NCBI GenBank assembly: GCA_019186985.1
Contig: JABARQ010000037.1
Span: 1 to 64,000 of the forward strand
From: Prosthecobacter sp.
GTDB taxonomy: Bacteria; Verrucomicrobiota; Verrucomicrobiia; Verrucomicrobiales; Verrucomicrobiaceae
Length of the DNA: 64,000 nt
Direction of reading: 5' to 3'
Shown: positions 51,625 through 60,131 of the stretch, one piece after another
Layout: every line of letters begins with the position of its first letter
Position numbering within the stretch: the stretch's first letter is position 1
The notes under the pieces: model-generated
The model's database searches: none
Seen by the model: the letters and a program-made list of their open reading frames with translations, nothing else
What the model was told of the DNA's origin: nothing
Program-made: the position numbers and the translations under genes

Positions 51625-51878
51625 TCAAGGGGTGGCAATCCCTTTGAGGCGGGTTCCAAGGGGGCACCCCTTTGGTCGGGGTTTTGAAGGGCGGAACGCC
51701 CTCAGCGGGCACGAAGAATGCCCGCCAGAAAGGGTTCCAAGGGAGATGCTTCCTTGGTCGGGATGCAAGGGCAGAGCGCCCTTGCAGAGCGGTGCAGCCG
51801 CTCAATAAGCGGGGTCCAGGGGACGGCTTTGGAGTCCCCATGGCGAGGAATGTTGCTTGCAACATATAACCTCGCCAT
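51625..51878. repeat. Run of nine consecutive hairpins, candidate oriT region
   Basis: Back-to-back stem-loops at about 51625-51647, 51656-51675, 51688-51702, 51705-51725, 51737-51757, 51765-51785, 51787-51803, 51811-51839 and 51840-51878. Most are built on AAGGG/CCCTT cores with 6-8 bp stems. The last is two-part: ATGGCGAGG / CCTCGCCAT enclosing TGTTGC-tt-GCAACA. The run fills the gap between the divergent coupling-protein and relaxase operons. The rest of the gap to 52040 shows no other feature I can name. Confidence 0.7.
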
Positions 51879-52040
51879 TCCTCCGCTCGCCTGTCGGCTC
51901 GCTCCGGCCTGGGCTATGGTGCTCGCTGACCGCTCGCGGCTATTTTGATGACGGCAGAATCGAGGGACGAATCCTTGATGGGGCGAAAAGCGGCAAACCC
52001 GCGCCCACCCTCATTCTGCGAGACAAACGCAAACGCATTA

Positions 52041-52049
52041 TGGTATAAT
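52041..52049 (+). promoter_or_regulatory. Extended -10 promoter of the relaxase operon
   Basis: TGGTATAAT (TG-n-TATAAT) with predicted start near 52056, about 31 bp before the relaxase ATG. The ribosome site GGAGGAG follows at 52077-52083. No good -35 box, as usual for extended -10 promoters. Confidence 0.6.
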
Positions 52050-52086
52050 GTTCGGAAGAGAGTCAGTCGGACGACTGGAGGAGAGC

Positions 52087-52998
52087 ATGGCAATGTTCCG
52101 ACTCGAAGCGAAGATTTTTAGCCGCGAAAAGCGGGGGCGGTCCGTCGTAGCTGCTGCTGCATACCGCGCAGGAACCAAACTCCGAGACGAGTTCAATGAG
52201 AAGATTTTCGACTATGCACGCAGGAGCAAGGGTGTGCTTAGCTCTACCATCCTTGCGCCCGAAGACGCTCCCGCGTGGGCGCATGATTCCAGCAAGCTCT
52301 GGAATGCTGTGGAAGCGGGCGAGAAGCGCAAAGACGCGCAGCTCGCCCGTGAATTCATATTGTCAGTTCCGCCGGAACTGTCCGCACAAGACCAATTCCA
52401 AACGGCAGTGGATTGGGCGCAAGAGCATCTGGTGAAGAGCGGCATGATTGCCGAATTGTCACTTCACCACACAAAGTCCGGCAAGAATCCTCATGTGCAT
52501 ATTCTCTGCACCATGCGGAAAATTGAGGGTGAGGAGTTCTGCAAAAAGAAATCAACGGAGTGGAATGACGTTGGCCTTTTGGTCAAACAGAGGGCCTCCT
52601 GGGCCGAGGCGGTCAATGCCGCGCTTGAGAAAGCGGGGCGTGACGAACGGGTCGATCACAGGTCGCTGAAAGACCGGGGCATCGACCGTGAACCACAGCC
52701 GAAGATTGGCGTAGCGGCCACGGCCATGAAGCGCCGGGGAGTCGTCGATGACCCGCAGCGCTTCCAGGAGGTCCGCCGCGTTAAAGTCCTGAACGAGGTC
52801 CGCCCGATGATGAAGGCCATTAAAGAATGTGGCGAAGTGAGCCAAAACGGAATGGGCAATAGCTGGTGGGAACGATCCATCGTGTTCTTGTCGCGTGTCC
52901 GCGAGCAGGCTTACGACCTGGCTCGGGACACGTGGAGAAAGTTCCTTGACGCTCGCAAGGCTCGCGATGAAACGAAAGGGCCGGAACTTGACCTGTGA
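52087..52998 (+). CDS. MobA/MobL-family (MobQ) relaxase
   Basis: 303 residues from ATG 52087. The start AMFRLEAKIFSREKRGRSVV and AAAAYRAG contain the catalytic Tyr region of MobQ relaxases. HHTKSGKNPHVHILCTMR contains the metal-binding His-x-His motif. SLKDRGIDREPQPKIGVAAT is the usual end of the MobA/MobL domain. The protein nicks DNA at oriT and stays attached to the 5' end. It is short, ending soon after the relaxase domain, with no primase or helicase part. The next gene starts just past its stop. Confidence 0.9.
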   Translation: MAMFRLEAKIFSREKRGRSVVAAAAYRAGTKLRDEFNEKIFDYARRSKGVLSSTILAPEDAPAWAHDSSKLWNAVEAGEKRKDAQLAREFILSVPPELSAQDQFQTAVDWAQEHLVKSGMIAELSLHHTKSGKNPHVHILCTMRKIEGEEFCKKKSTEWNDVGLLVKQRASWAEAVNAALEKAGRDERVDHRSLKDRGIDREPQPKIGVAATAMKRRGVVDDPQRFQEVRRVKVLNEVRPMMKAIKECGEVSQNGMGNSWWERSIVFLSRVREQAYDLARDTWRKFLDARKARDETKGPELDL

Positions 52999-53000
52999 TT

Positions 53001-53345
53001 ATGAAGCCCCCCAATCCACTAAAACGGCGCTCCATGGATGCGATCACGCATCACGAGACACAGACGCAGTTGCGCCTGTTCTCCAGCTCGCCTGCGCACA
53101 TGGCCAAAGCCGCGCCGCTCATTGGCCCTGCATCTCCCGGCGATGTGACGCAGAGCATAAAGAAGCTGATGATGGACGCCATCTCCAATGTGGAAACCGT
53201 GACGCAGGTGGGAATGCTCAAGGTAGCGGGCGGCGTTGCCGTCTATTCGGCGCACATTCACGAAATGGACACCCAGGCGCAACAGAACGACGCGCTTCGG
53301 AAATTGGTAAAGGCTCAGGAGAGCCGCGAACATGAAAGGGAATGA
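53001..53345 (+). CDS. Small accessory protein in the relaxase operon
   Basis: 114 residues from ATG 53001; a GTG two codons earlier overlaps the relaxase stop and could be used instead. A helical, moderately hydrophobic core (VTQVGMLKVAGGVAVYSAHI) and charged C-terminus (KLVKAQESREHERE). No recognised family. Position suggests a relaxosome accessory protein. Confidence 0.55.
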   Translation: MKPPNPLKRRSMDAITHHETQTQLRLFSSSPAHMAKAAPLIGPASPGDVTQSIKKLMMDAISNVETVTQVGMLKVAGGVAVYSAHIHEMDTQAQQNDALRKLVKAQESREHERE

Positions 53346-53346
53346 A

Positions 53347-53784
53347 ATGAACGATCCTCTTGCACAGTTTCGGAAAAAGCCGTTCGGCACGGCGGCGCAA
53401 ACGCCGCCGCCGACAGGTTCCGATGAGTATATGGCATTTGATGCCAAGGACAAAGTTGCCCGCCTGAAAATCAGGAGGGCGAACGACCCGACGCGTTCGC
53501 CGGGGTACAACTACTTGCTCGATATTGTCTATGATGGCCCGTTTGGGACGAACTTTGTCTTGGTGTTCACCTTCATGATGGTGTTCGTCAGGGGTAGGAA
53601 TCTGCAAAATGTCGTCATGGCCCTGGAAACCGGCACAGCCGATTTTATTCAGGAATTCGATTCTGACCGATGGCAGGTGCCCAAAGACGACAAGGCTCCG
53701 TTTATCGAGTCCATCATGGTGAGCCTGCAGCAGAGCGGGCCGTCATTCTCCGAAAGCGAGAATGGGAAGAAGACGGTGCATTGA
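53347..53784 (+). CDS. Small accessory protein in the relaxase operon
   Basis: 145 residues from ATG 53347 (an earlier in-frame ATG at 53332 overlaps the upstream gene by 14 bp). An N-terminal Pro/Thr-rich segment precedes a folded part (DEYMAFDAKDKVARLKIRRA, NYLLDIVYDGPFGTNFVLVF) with one hydrophobic stretch. No family recognised. Probably co-transcribed with the relaxase. Confidence 0.55.
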   Translation: MNDPLAQFRKKPFGTAAQTPPPTGSDEYMAFDAKDKVARLKIRRANDPTRSPGYNYLLDIVYDGPFGTNFVLVFTFMMVFVRGRNLQNVVMALETGTADFIQEFDSDRWQVPKDDKAPFIESIMVSLQQSGPSFSESENGKKTVH

Positions 53785-53832
53785 GTGTGATGTTTGGTTT
53801 TGATTTTTTTGTGGTGAGAAAAGAGGTAGGTT

Positions 53833-54042
53833 ATGATGATAGGTATTCCTGAAACCGGATTTGTTCGGCTTTCGCAGGTGTTAATCGTGATTCCCGTCGG
53901 CAAAACGTGCTGGTGGGAAGGTGTTAAATCAGGGCGTTTCCCCAAACCAATCAAGCTGACGGAACGCTGTACCGCATGGAGAGCGGAAGATATTCACGAA
54001 CTGATAAAAGCACTCTCGGAACAATCCGCCACACGTCATTGA
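53833..54042 (+). CDS. AlpA-type excisionase/regulator
   Basis: 69 residues with the AlpA/Prophage-CP4-57 regulator layout: GFVRLSQVLIVIPVGKTCWW (helix-turn-helix), GRFPKPIKLTERCTAWR and then DIHELIKAL. AlpA-like proteins switch on excision by P4-type integrases, and such an integrase is encoded 4 kb downstream at 58144, which supports a functional pair. Confidence 0.82.
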   Translation: MMIGIPETGFVRLSQVLIVIPVGKTCWWEGVKSGRFPKPIKLTERCTAWRAEDIHELIKALSEQSATRH

Positions 54043-54070
54043 TTTGATTTCTCAATTGGAGGGGTGTGGC
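54028..54070 (+). terminator. Possible terminator after the AlpA gene
   Basis: GCCACAC (54028-54034) pairs with GTGTGGC (54064-54070) around an AT-rich loop; the left arm lies within the last codons of the gene. No U-run. Confidence 0.35.
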
Positions 54071-54253
54071 AAATCAATAAACCAGTAAAGTCAGCCGCTT
54101 ATGCTCGCTGCATCACAGCCAATCAAGGTGTTTGACCTCGTTTTGTCATAATTCACCGGCTTGCGCCCATAATTGTCATCAATACTTAACATTAATTTAA
54201 CGCTCGGAGTGGTAACATAAGGCTTGCTTAACGTGATCGACGGGGGCGGGTTA

Positions 54254-57200
54254 ATGCCAGAAGAAATTGGTGCAAATACATCTTTTCAGGAGGTTGCCTC
54301 TGCACTTGGCGAAGAAGGTTGGGCATCGTACAAACCAGATACTGGCGGCATTAATTACACTGTCGTTGACGGCCCGAGTGGCTTTTATTCTTTCAAGAAT
54401 TCGGGCAGGGGTGAGAGTACTGGCTTCAAGGCACACATCTCAGTTGATCCATCTCGGCTCGATGACGCCCTACGAATAGTTGTTCAAGAAGCATCAAGAA
54501 ACGGTATTTGCGAGTTTAAGATTGCGGATTTAAAAAACACGCAGGCGTTCGCTAACACCTCAAATGAGCAATGTGGAAAATTTTTTGCAATTTTTGACCA
54601 CGGAGAGAAAGGTTTTGGCTCATTCCTCAAGGCAGTAGAAGGGCGATTTAAAGAAGCCAACATTTCTCCAGGCCCAGCGGGAAGGAATTTACAAGGTCCA
54701 AGCGAACTCCGTTTGTCACCTTATATTTACGCAAGGAACGACAAAGCACCTAACGGCAAATATCAACAGGCGGAGCATCAGAATAGATTCAATCCGCATG
54801 GACACCCCGAGCCTGACTGGATAAAGAACCGGGCGCAAGGCGAAAACCATTCCTCTGCCCCAAACATAGGCTCGCATTCAGAGCAAGGTCATCGTCCTTA
54901 TCAAGAAGACCGTCTTTTGGTGCAGCCTGTACCATCCATGAACGAAGCGCAGGCTGCGGCGCTTTTGGAGAAAAGCACAAGGTCAATCGCAAAAGATACC
55001 AGCACGCACATGAACAGCGGAAGCACATTCACAGGTGCTGTGGTGACAGAAAATGGTAACATTGTTACGGCGCATCTTGGCGATTCTCCCGCCGCCGCCA
55101 TTATCTATGACCCTAAAACGGGCAAAGCCGACGTCGTTCGCCTTACCGAAGACCATACACCAAGCCAAGAACAGAAGATAATTACTCATAAAAACGGTGA
55201 GAGAACCCTCGAAATGGACGGACGTGTTTGGGGTAAAGAGCACGCACTGGCCGTTAATCGTGCATTGGGCGATGGCGACTACGGCCAAGGCGTTTCAAAA
55301 ACCCCTGAAGTGCAAGCGCACGATATGTCCAAATATCATGCAGAAGGCAAAAAGGTGTTTTTGCTCGTCGCAAGTGATGGCGCACTGAAAGAAAAAAGAG
55401 GCATCACTCTTGAGCGGCATGCGGAAGAGTTGGTAAAACACCTGAAAAAAGATCCCCATGCACCGCTCGATAAGGTCGCACAAAAGATTGTCAGCAATTC
55501 TTTAGGTAGCCAAGATAACGTAACGGCTGCGTTAGTTGAAGTAACCCCTGGCAAAGGAGCTGTGGTTGGCGTTTTTGATGGCCATGGGGGAGCGCAAACA
55601 TCCCAAACCGCAGTCGAATCATTTGGAAAAATTGTTGGCAATGTACAGAAAAATGGCGTGGCGCATGCCACTCCAAAATCGCCAGTAAAGCCTCCGCTTG
55701 CGCGCCCCTCTGAAACTGAAACCTTTCATTACGAAAAACTAGGCAGTGGCGAGCATGCGCAAGAACGTGCAGCCGCCCTGCAAGCAGAGCTGCAGCGGCA
55801 AGGTATTGAGAATGTGTCGGTTGTTCGCACGAAAGAAGGAGGGTATCATAATTCACCCATTGAATATAGCGTCATGGTCGAAGGCAATTCTGCCAACGTG
55901 GCCAAGGCCAAGACAGTTGTTGCAAACCATCTGTCACACCAATCCAAATCACACCCGAAAGCGGCAACATCGACACCCTTTGAAACTGTCGAGGTGGCAC
56001 CCGGCACCGGAAAAATTCAAATAGGTGACGGGTTAGAACTGACCAAGGCCCAAGCGGTTGCGATTGAAAAAATACTGAAAGCAAATGGCTGCACTGCACA
56101 ACTTGGGAAGTTTCCCGATGGCGTCTACTGTGTAGAAATTACTCATGTTGACAAGCTTACCGGACAACAAGCCTCTAACATTAAAGCCGGATTAGAAGAA
56201 AATGGAGTCAGGGTAAGAAGGGCCGATTATGGCGATCATTTTGGATTCGACATTAGAGGTAAAAAAGAAGTATCTGCACCGGCCATGCCGGACAAAAGCC
56301 TTAGAAAGACCCCTCCTAACAGGGATGCTCATGGCGATGCTTTTGATTATGGTGCAGGCGCTGAAGCTGAGTCACAACAACGAATAGCAGAAACGCGTGC
56401 ACGAGAAGCGACGGCGGCAGAAAAACCAGCAGCGCCTGCCGTAGAAGCCGCTCCCGCACCTAACGCGCCACCGCAACATGAAGCACAGACCGCTCCCGCA
56501 GCTTCTGCCCCCGCGTCTGACGTGCCACCACACCATGAATCACAGGCCACTCCCGCAGCCCCCGCCCACGCGCCCGACGCGCCATCGCACCATGAAGCGC
56601 CTGCCGCCCCCAAAGCGCCCGTAAAACCGAAACCTTCTGCGTCCGCAAGAGCTGCCAACGCAGGTAGTGCTGCCGAAGGCATACTGACAACTGTTGAAGC
56701 TGCCTCAAACGGTAATGTCGTTGCCGCTGTAGGGGGAGGATTGCAGACTGCTGTTGGCCTCTCCACAGTAAAAGGCGCGGGAGTTATCGGCGCTGCCATA
56801 GGTGGAACTACTGCATTTGTTGATACCTATCAAAGAACAGGTGACCTGGGCCAAGCTGCGGCAGCAGCTGGAGATAACCTTGGCACCACAGCAAAATTTA
56901 TGGCGGGTGCTGCCCTTGCGCCGGTTCTTGTTGAGGGAGGTGTAGTATATGCAGGCGGATCTGTCGCCACTGGTGCCGCCGCTGCAGCCGGCACCGCCGC
57001 TGTTATTACTGCCGCAACTACAGTAGGTGCAGTGGTTGGGGGAACGGTTGCTGTTGTGCGAATGTCAGAAACTGGGCGGGATGGCAAGGCATTCGATGAA
57101 AAAATGAACCAGCAAGACGAGGCCAAAATAAGCAAGACCGGAGCTCAAGATAACGAGGGTAATATCAGCACGGTCGGCTATACGCACTTGAATAAATACA

Positions 57201-57718
57201 GCATGGAGCTTTATCTCAGGACATTTGAGGAGCTCAAAACAAAAAATCCGAACCTCGACCAAAAGCAGTTGGTTGCACAGGCAGAAAAAATATCGTTAAA
57301 TCCCGAGCGTTTGCAAGAATATGTAGAGACGCGCACTCAGCAAACGCAAACAACGGTAGAGCAAGAAGAAGCCAACAGAGGTTTTTGGGATAAATGCAAA
57401 CGCGGCTGGTGCAACTTCGCTTCAGACACTAACTTGGCCATCACCAAGGCAGAAGTAGAAAAGCGCGAACTCGCTGCCGCCAAAACAGAGCTTGAGGACT
57501 ATACAAAGCGTTACAAAGAGCAGACCCAAGGTGGCAACCCGACCTCAAGCTTATCTCCCGAACAGCTCGCCGATGTAAAAGCTGCGGGTGCTCAAGCGGT
57601 CAATGCCGGTGTGCAAAATACGACTCAAAACAATAAAGTGACACCGCAAGTACAAGCAGTGGCAAACGTTAATGTGCCTATGCCACAAGGCAGGAGCGCG
57701 GGTTCACAGATGGCTTAA
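54254..57718 (+). CDS. Effector-like fusion: phospholyase-like region, permuted PP2C phosphatase, hydrophobic and coiled-coil domains
   Basis: 1154 residues from ATG 54254 (preceded by GGGGGCGGG). Residues about 45-165 resemble OspF/SpvC-type phosphothreonine lyases: KAHISV (Lys59, His61), EFKIADL (Lys89), CGKFFAIF, YIYARND (Arg161). Residues 213-450 carry PP2C motifs: RPYQED (Arg214, Asp219), HLGDSPA (Asp277), LTEDHTP, NRALGD, VASDGA (Asp375), SQDNVT (Asp421); but the metal-binding VFDGHGG (Asp442) comes last instead of following RPYQED, so the domain looks circularly permuted. Then two ~80-residue alpha/beta domains, three Pro/Ala/His repeats (about 732-786), Gly/Ala-rich hydrophobic segments (about 819-939) and a helical tail. 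No signal peptide. Confidence 0.7.
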   Translation: MPEEIGANTSFQEVASALGEEGWASYKPDTGGINYTVVDGPSGFYSFKNSGRGESTGFKAHISVDPSRLDDALRIVVQEASRNGICEFKIADLKNTQAFANTSNEQCGKFFAIFDHGEKGFGSFLKAVEGRFKEANISPGPAGRNLQGPSELRLSPYIYARNDKAPNGKYQQAEHQNRFNPHGHPEPDWIKNRAQGENHSSAPNIGSHSEQGHRPYQEDRLLVQPVPSMNEAQAAALLEKSTRSIAKDTSTHMNSGSTFTGAVVTENGNIVTAHLGDSPAAAIIYDPKTGKADVVRLTEDHTPSQEQKIITHKNGERTLEMDGRVWGKEHALAVNRALGDGDYGQGVSKTPEVQAHDMSKYHAEGKKVFLLVASDGALKEKRGITLERHAEELVKHLKKDPHAPLDKVAQKIVSNSLGSQDNVTAALVEVTPGKGAVVGVFDGHGGAQTSQTAVESFGKIVGNVQKNGVAHATPKSPVKPPLARPSETETFHYEKLGSGEHAQERAAALQAELQRQGIENVSVVRTKEGGYHNSPIEYSVMVEGNSANVAKAKTVVANHLSHQSKSHPKAATSTPFETVEVAPGTGKIQIGDGLELTKAQAVAIEKILKANGCTAQLGKFPDGVYCVEITHVDKLTGQQASNIKAGLEENGVRVRRADYGDHFGFDIRGKKEVSAPAMPDKSLRKTPPNRDAHGDAFDYGAGAEAESQQRIAETRAREATAAEKPAAPAVEAAPAPNAPPQHEAQTAPAASAPASDVPPHHESQATPAAPAHAPDAPSHHEAPAAPKAPVKPKPSASARAANAGSAAEGILTTVEAASNGNVVAAVGGGLQTAVGLSTVKGAGVIGAAIGGTTAFVDTYQRTGDLGQAAAAAGDNLGTTAKFMAGAALAPVLVEGGVVYAGGSVATGAAAAAGTAAVITAATTVGAVVGGTVAVVRMSETGRDGKAFDEKMNQQDEAKISKTGAQDNEGNISTVGYTHLNKYSMELYLRTFEELKTKNPNLDQKQLVAQAEKISLNPERLQEYVETRTQQTQTTVEQEEANRGFWDKCKRGWCNFASDTNLAITKAEVEKRELAAAKTELEDYTKRYKEQTQGGNPTSSLSPEQLADVKAAGAQAVNAGVQNTTQNNKVTPQVQAVANVNVPMPQGRSAGSQMA

Positions 57719-57883
57719 AATCCAAATAGCACCTTGTTCATCTCAGTCTAAATAACTTATTCGGCTAGGATTGCACTCTCTTCTGAAACTTTTAGAACAG
57801 CAGTTGATTTTTGGTTAGCATATCCTGCATACGGACTCTCTAGAGAATATTCCACGATACAGTTGCGAGTAAGAGTGAAGTTT

Positions 57884-58142
57884 GGGGTACAAAACGGGGT
57901 ATGCACTCTTAGTGAATTTTGAATTTTTGTTATTCTACAATATTTTAATCCAAAGATGTGATGCCCGTAGGGGTCACCATTTCTCTGGTCGGCAGTGTCC
58001 GCAAAAGTCCGCAAAACATAGAGCAAGAGCCAAGAAAACGGCGAAACCCTGCGGGGCTCGTCCGTTGCGGGTCGTTGACATCCGTACCGATTCAGGGGTA
58101 TAATTTTAGCCAGATACCCCTACGATGGAGAGAGATACCCCT
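57884..58142. promoter_or_regulatory. Repeated GGGGTAT/ATACCCC and GTCCGCAAAA sites before the P4-type integrase
   Basis: GGGGTAC (57884), GGGGTAT (57896 and 58095) and the reverse ATACCCCT (58114 and 58135, the latter ending 1 bp before the integrase ATG), plus a tandem GTCCGCAAAA pair (57997-58016). Such arrays are expected for arm-type binding sites of P4-type integrases and would also let the integrase repress itself. The rest of the 425-bp gap from 57719 shows nothing else. Confidence 0.55.
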
Positions 58143-58143
58143 A

Positions 58144-59337
58144 ATGTCACTTTCTGATGCGAAAGTACGTAATGCAAAGGCTAAGTCAAAGCCATACAAG
58201 CTGACAGATGGAGAAGGGCTGTTCCTTCTGGTTACAGCCTCCGGCAGCAAATACTGGCGGTTTAAGTATTACTTCGGAGGAAAGGAAAAGCTGCTGGCTC
58301 TTGGCGTTTATCCTGAAGTCAGCTTGATTGATGCGCGTGAACGCCGTTTACAAGCTCGCAAGGCGCTAGCCGCCGGAAATGATCCAGGAGAGGTTAAACG
58401 GGAAAACAAACGGCTGACTGTCCTCAACAGTGAGCACGCTTTTGAACCCATCGCCCGCGAGTGGTTTGCACAGCGAAAGCACGAATGGGCGGAGGGAACC
58501 GCCAAGATCATCCTCAAGCGCCTTGAAACACATGTTTTTCCAAAATTGGGCAAGCGTGCCATCAAGGAGATTACGGCTCCCGATGTCCTTGCCATGCTGC
58601 GCGTTGTTGAGGGTGGCGGTGCCTTGGATACTGCAAAGCGCCTGATGCAGATGTGCGGGCAGATATTCATGTATGCCATCGCTACGGGACGCGCCGAACG
58701 AAACCCGGTTCCAGATTTGCGCGGTGCTCTGAAAACTCCGGTCACGAAGCATCATGCTTACCTGAGAGCCGCTGAACTGCCCGAATTCCTTGGAAAACTC
58801 GAAGACTACGACGGCGCGGTTGTGACCAAGCTGGCCCTTCGCCTCCTACTGCTCACCTTTGTTCGCACGACTGAGCTTCGTGCAGCACAGTGGGTGGAGT
58901 TCGATTTAGACAAAGCCGAGTGGCGTATTCCTGCCGTGCGCATGAAGATGAAAGAGGAGCACATCGTTCCGCTTTCAAGTCAGGCCGTTGCTGTGTTTCG
59001 CGAATTGCAGAATCACACCGGCAACAGGCAGCACGTTTTCCCAAATCAACAAAATCCGCTTTCCTTCATGAGCGAGAACACCATGCTCTATGCGCTGTAT
59101 CGCATGGGCTATCATTCTCGCACGACAGGGCATGGATTCCGCAGCACTGCCAGCACGATCCTCAATGAAAACGGATTCATGCCTGATGTCATCGAGCGTC
59201 AGCTTGCGCACTGCGAACGAAACCAAGTGCGTGCGGCTTACAATCACGCCCAATACTTGCCAGAACGCCGGAAGATGATGCAATGGTGGGCTGACTACTT
59301 GGATGGCATAGCTACGAAGTCACCATCAAAGAAATGA
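58144..59337 (+). CDS. P4-type tyrosine integrase
   Basis: 397 residues from ATG 58144. The N-terminal DUF4102 arm-binding domain (LSDAKVRNAKAKSKPYKLTD, FKYYFGGKEKLLALGVYPEV, SLIDARERR) is diagnostic for P4/CP4-57 integrases. Catalytic blocks: Arg in VRTTELRAAQW, HGFRSTAST (His-x-x-Arg), and the Tyr in AAYNHAQYLPER. The upstream frame lacks family similarity, so ATG 58144 is the start. It is not next to either end of the element, so it either belongs to a nested older element or serves another attachment site. Confidence 0.92.
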   Translation: MSLSDAKVRNAKAKSKPYKLTDGEGLFLLVTASGSKYWRFKYYFGGKEKLLALGVYPEVSLIDARERRLQARKALAAGNDPGEVKRENKRLTVLNSEHAFEPIAREWFAQRKHEWAEGTAKIILKRLETHVFPKLGKRAIKEITAPDVLAMLRVVEGGGALDTAKRLMQMCGQIFMYAIATGRAERNPVPDLRGALKTPVTKHHAYLRAAELPEFLGKLEDYDGAVVTKLALRLLLLTFVRTTELRAAQWVEFDLDKAEWRIPAVRMKMKEEHIVPLSSQAVAVFRELQNHTGNRQHVFPNQQNPLSFMSENTMLYALYRMGYHSRTTGHGFRSTASTILNENGFMPDVIERQLAHCERNQVRAAYNHAQYLPERRKMMQWWADYLDGIATKSPSKK

Positions 59338-59362
59338 ACAGTGCTGGGCATCGCTGGCAGGC

Positions 59363-59399
59363 GTTCTCTTGCCCCGCCTTTTCGGGGTGACGCTGAGAA
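59363..59399 (+). terminator. Hairpin after the P4-type integrase
   Basis: GTTCTC/GAGAAT outer pairs and CCCCG/CGGGG inner stem with a CCTTTT loop, 25 bp past the stop. No U-run. Confidence 0.4.
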
Positions 59400-59563
59400 T
59401 GTTTAGCCAGACGCAAGTGCGTTCAAGGCTGCTCGCTTCCGCGCTTTGCTTGTGCATCTTCGCCCCGTAGGCGCTGAGCGGCCTTTCCCGTCCCTCGCTG
59501 AACCTGGCCCTTTTCCTCGCTCACGTCACGCCGATTAAGGCGGACAGAAGCAAGGAGAACACC

Positions 59564-59659
59564 ATGACCATCAACGATTTTGCACTGCTCATCAGTTCAA
59601 TCGCTCAATTGATCGCTTCGTGTGTTGCAGTAGTCAGCGCCAAGCATCGCAAACGCTAG
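59564..59659 (+). CDS. 31-residue small membrane protein
   Basis: A strong ribosome site (AAGGAGA, 7 bp upstream) precedes an ATG encoding MTINDFALLISSIAQLIASC and then VAVVSAKHRKR. It is a single predicted transmembrane helix with a basic C-terminus, the layout of small membrane toxins, holin-like or regulatory peptides. It lies in an otherwise gene-free 568-bp stretch (59338-59905) which also holds a degraded stretch similar to the dispersed repeat near 59461. Translation is supported only by the ribosome site and composition. Confidence 0.5.
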   Translation: MTINDFALLISSIAQLIASCVAVVSAKHRKR

Positions 59660-59905
59660 TCGTGCGGGCGCTCGGCTTCTTGCTGGGCGCTCTTACCTGC
59701 CGCCAAACGGCTTATCACCCAAAAGGACACCCATAAACACCCATACACATCTATGGCGTTGGCAGTTTGACGAGCGCTTGTTCTGCTGATGAGAGCGGGT
59801 TTTCGAACGACAAGGGAATGAACTTTACAGCACAGTGCCCGTTCCACCGTAGCGGGAGCAACAGCATGCGCGGAGCCCACAGGGTGGGTGGGCGGGCACT
59901 TTGTG

Positions 59906-60130
59906 TCACCTATCAGCCTCCGGCGGCTCTGGCTCACGCCCCGGCGTTTTGCCAGGAGCGGACTTCTTCTGCCTCAATGCCTCTTGTTCCTGCTCCCATT
60001 GCTCTCTGACCGCTCCCAGGGCCGTTTGAATGTCCCGCTCCTGCGTGGGGTGCTGCGTTGCTACGGCTTGCCGTAGGTGTGCTCCCAGCTTCTCCAGCTT
60101 GGCGGCTGCTTCTGTGCTTTGGTCGGCCAT
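59906..60130 (-). CDS. Small helical partner of the sigma factor
   Basis: 74 residues. The start lies 1 bp after the sigma-factor stop, so the two are coupled. Helical N-terminus (STEAAAKLEKLGAHLRQAVA, ALGAVREQWEQEQEALRQKK) and a Pro/Glu-rich tail. It lacks a zinc-binding anti-sigma motif and a membrane helix. An anti-sigma or cofactor role is possible only from position. Confidence 0.55.
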   Translation of the reverse strand: MADQSTEAAAKLEKLGAHLRQAVATQHPTQERDIQTALGAVREQWEQEQEALRQKKSAPGKTPGREPEPPEADR

Positions 60131-60131
60131 A

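Noticed and set aside
48144..54042. Complete conjugative element (ICE)
   Set aside because: Relaxase and coupling protein are present, but no VirB4-like ATPase or channel proteins are visible; mobilisable is the supported term.
54254..57718. LanL-type lanthipeptide synthetase, because of the lyase-like N-terminus
   Set aside because: No kinase and no LanC-like cyclase zinc motif follow; the next domain carries PP2C motifs.
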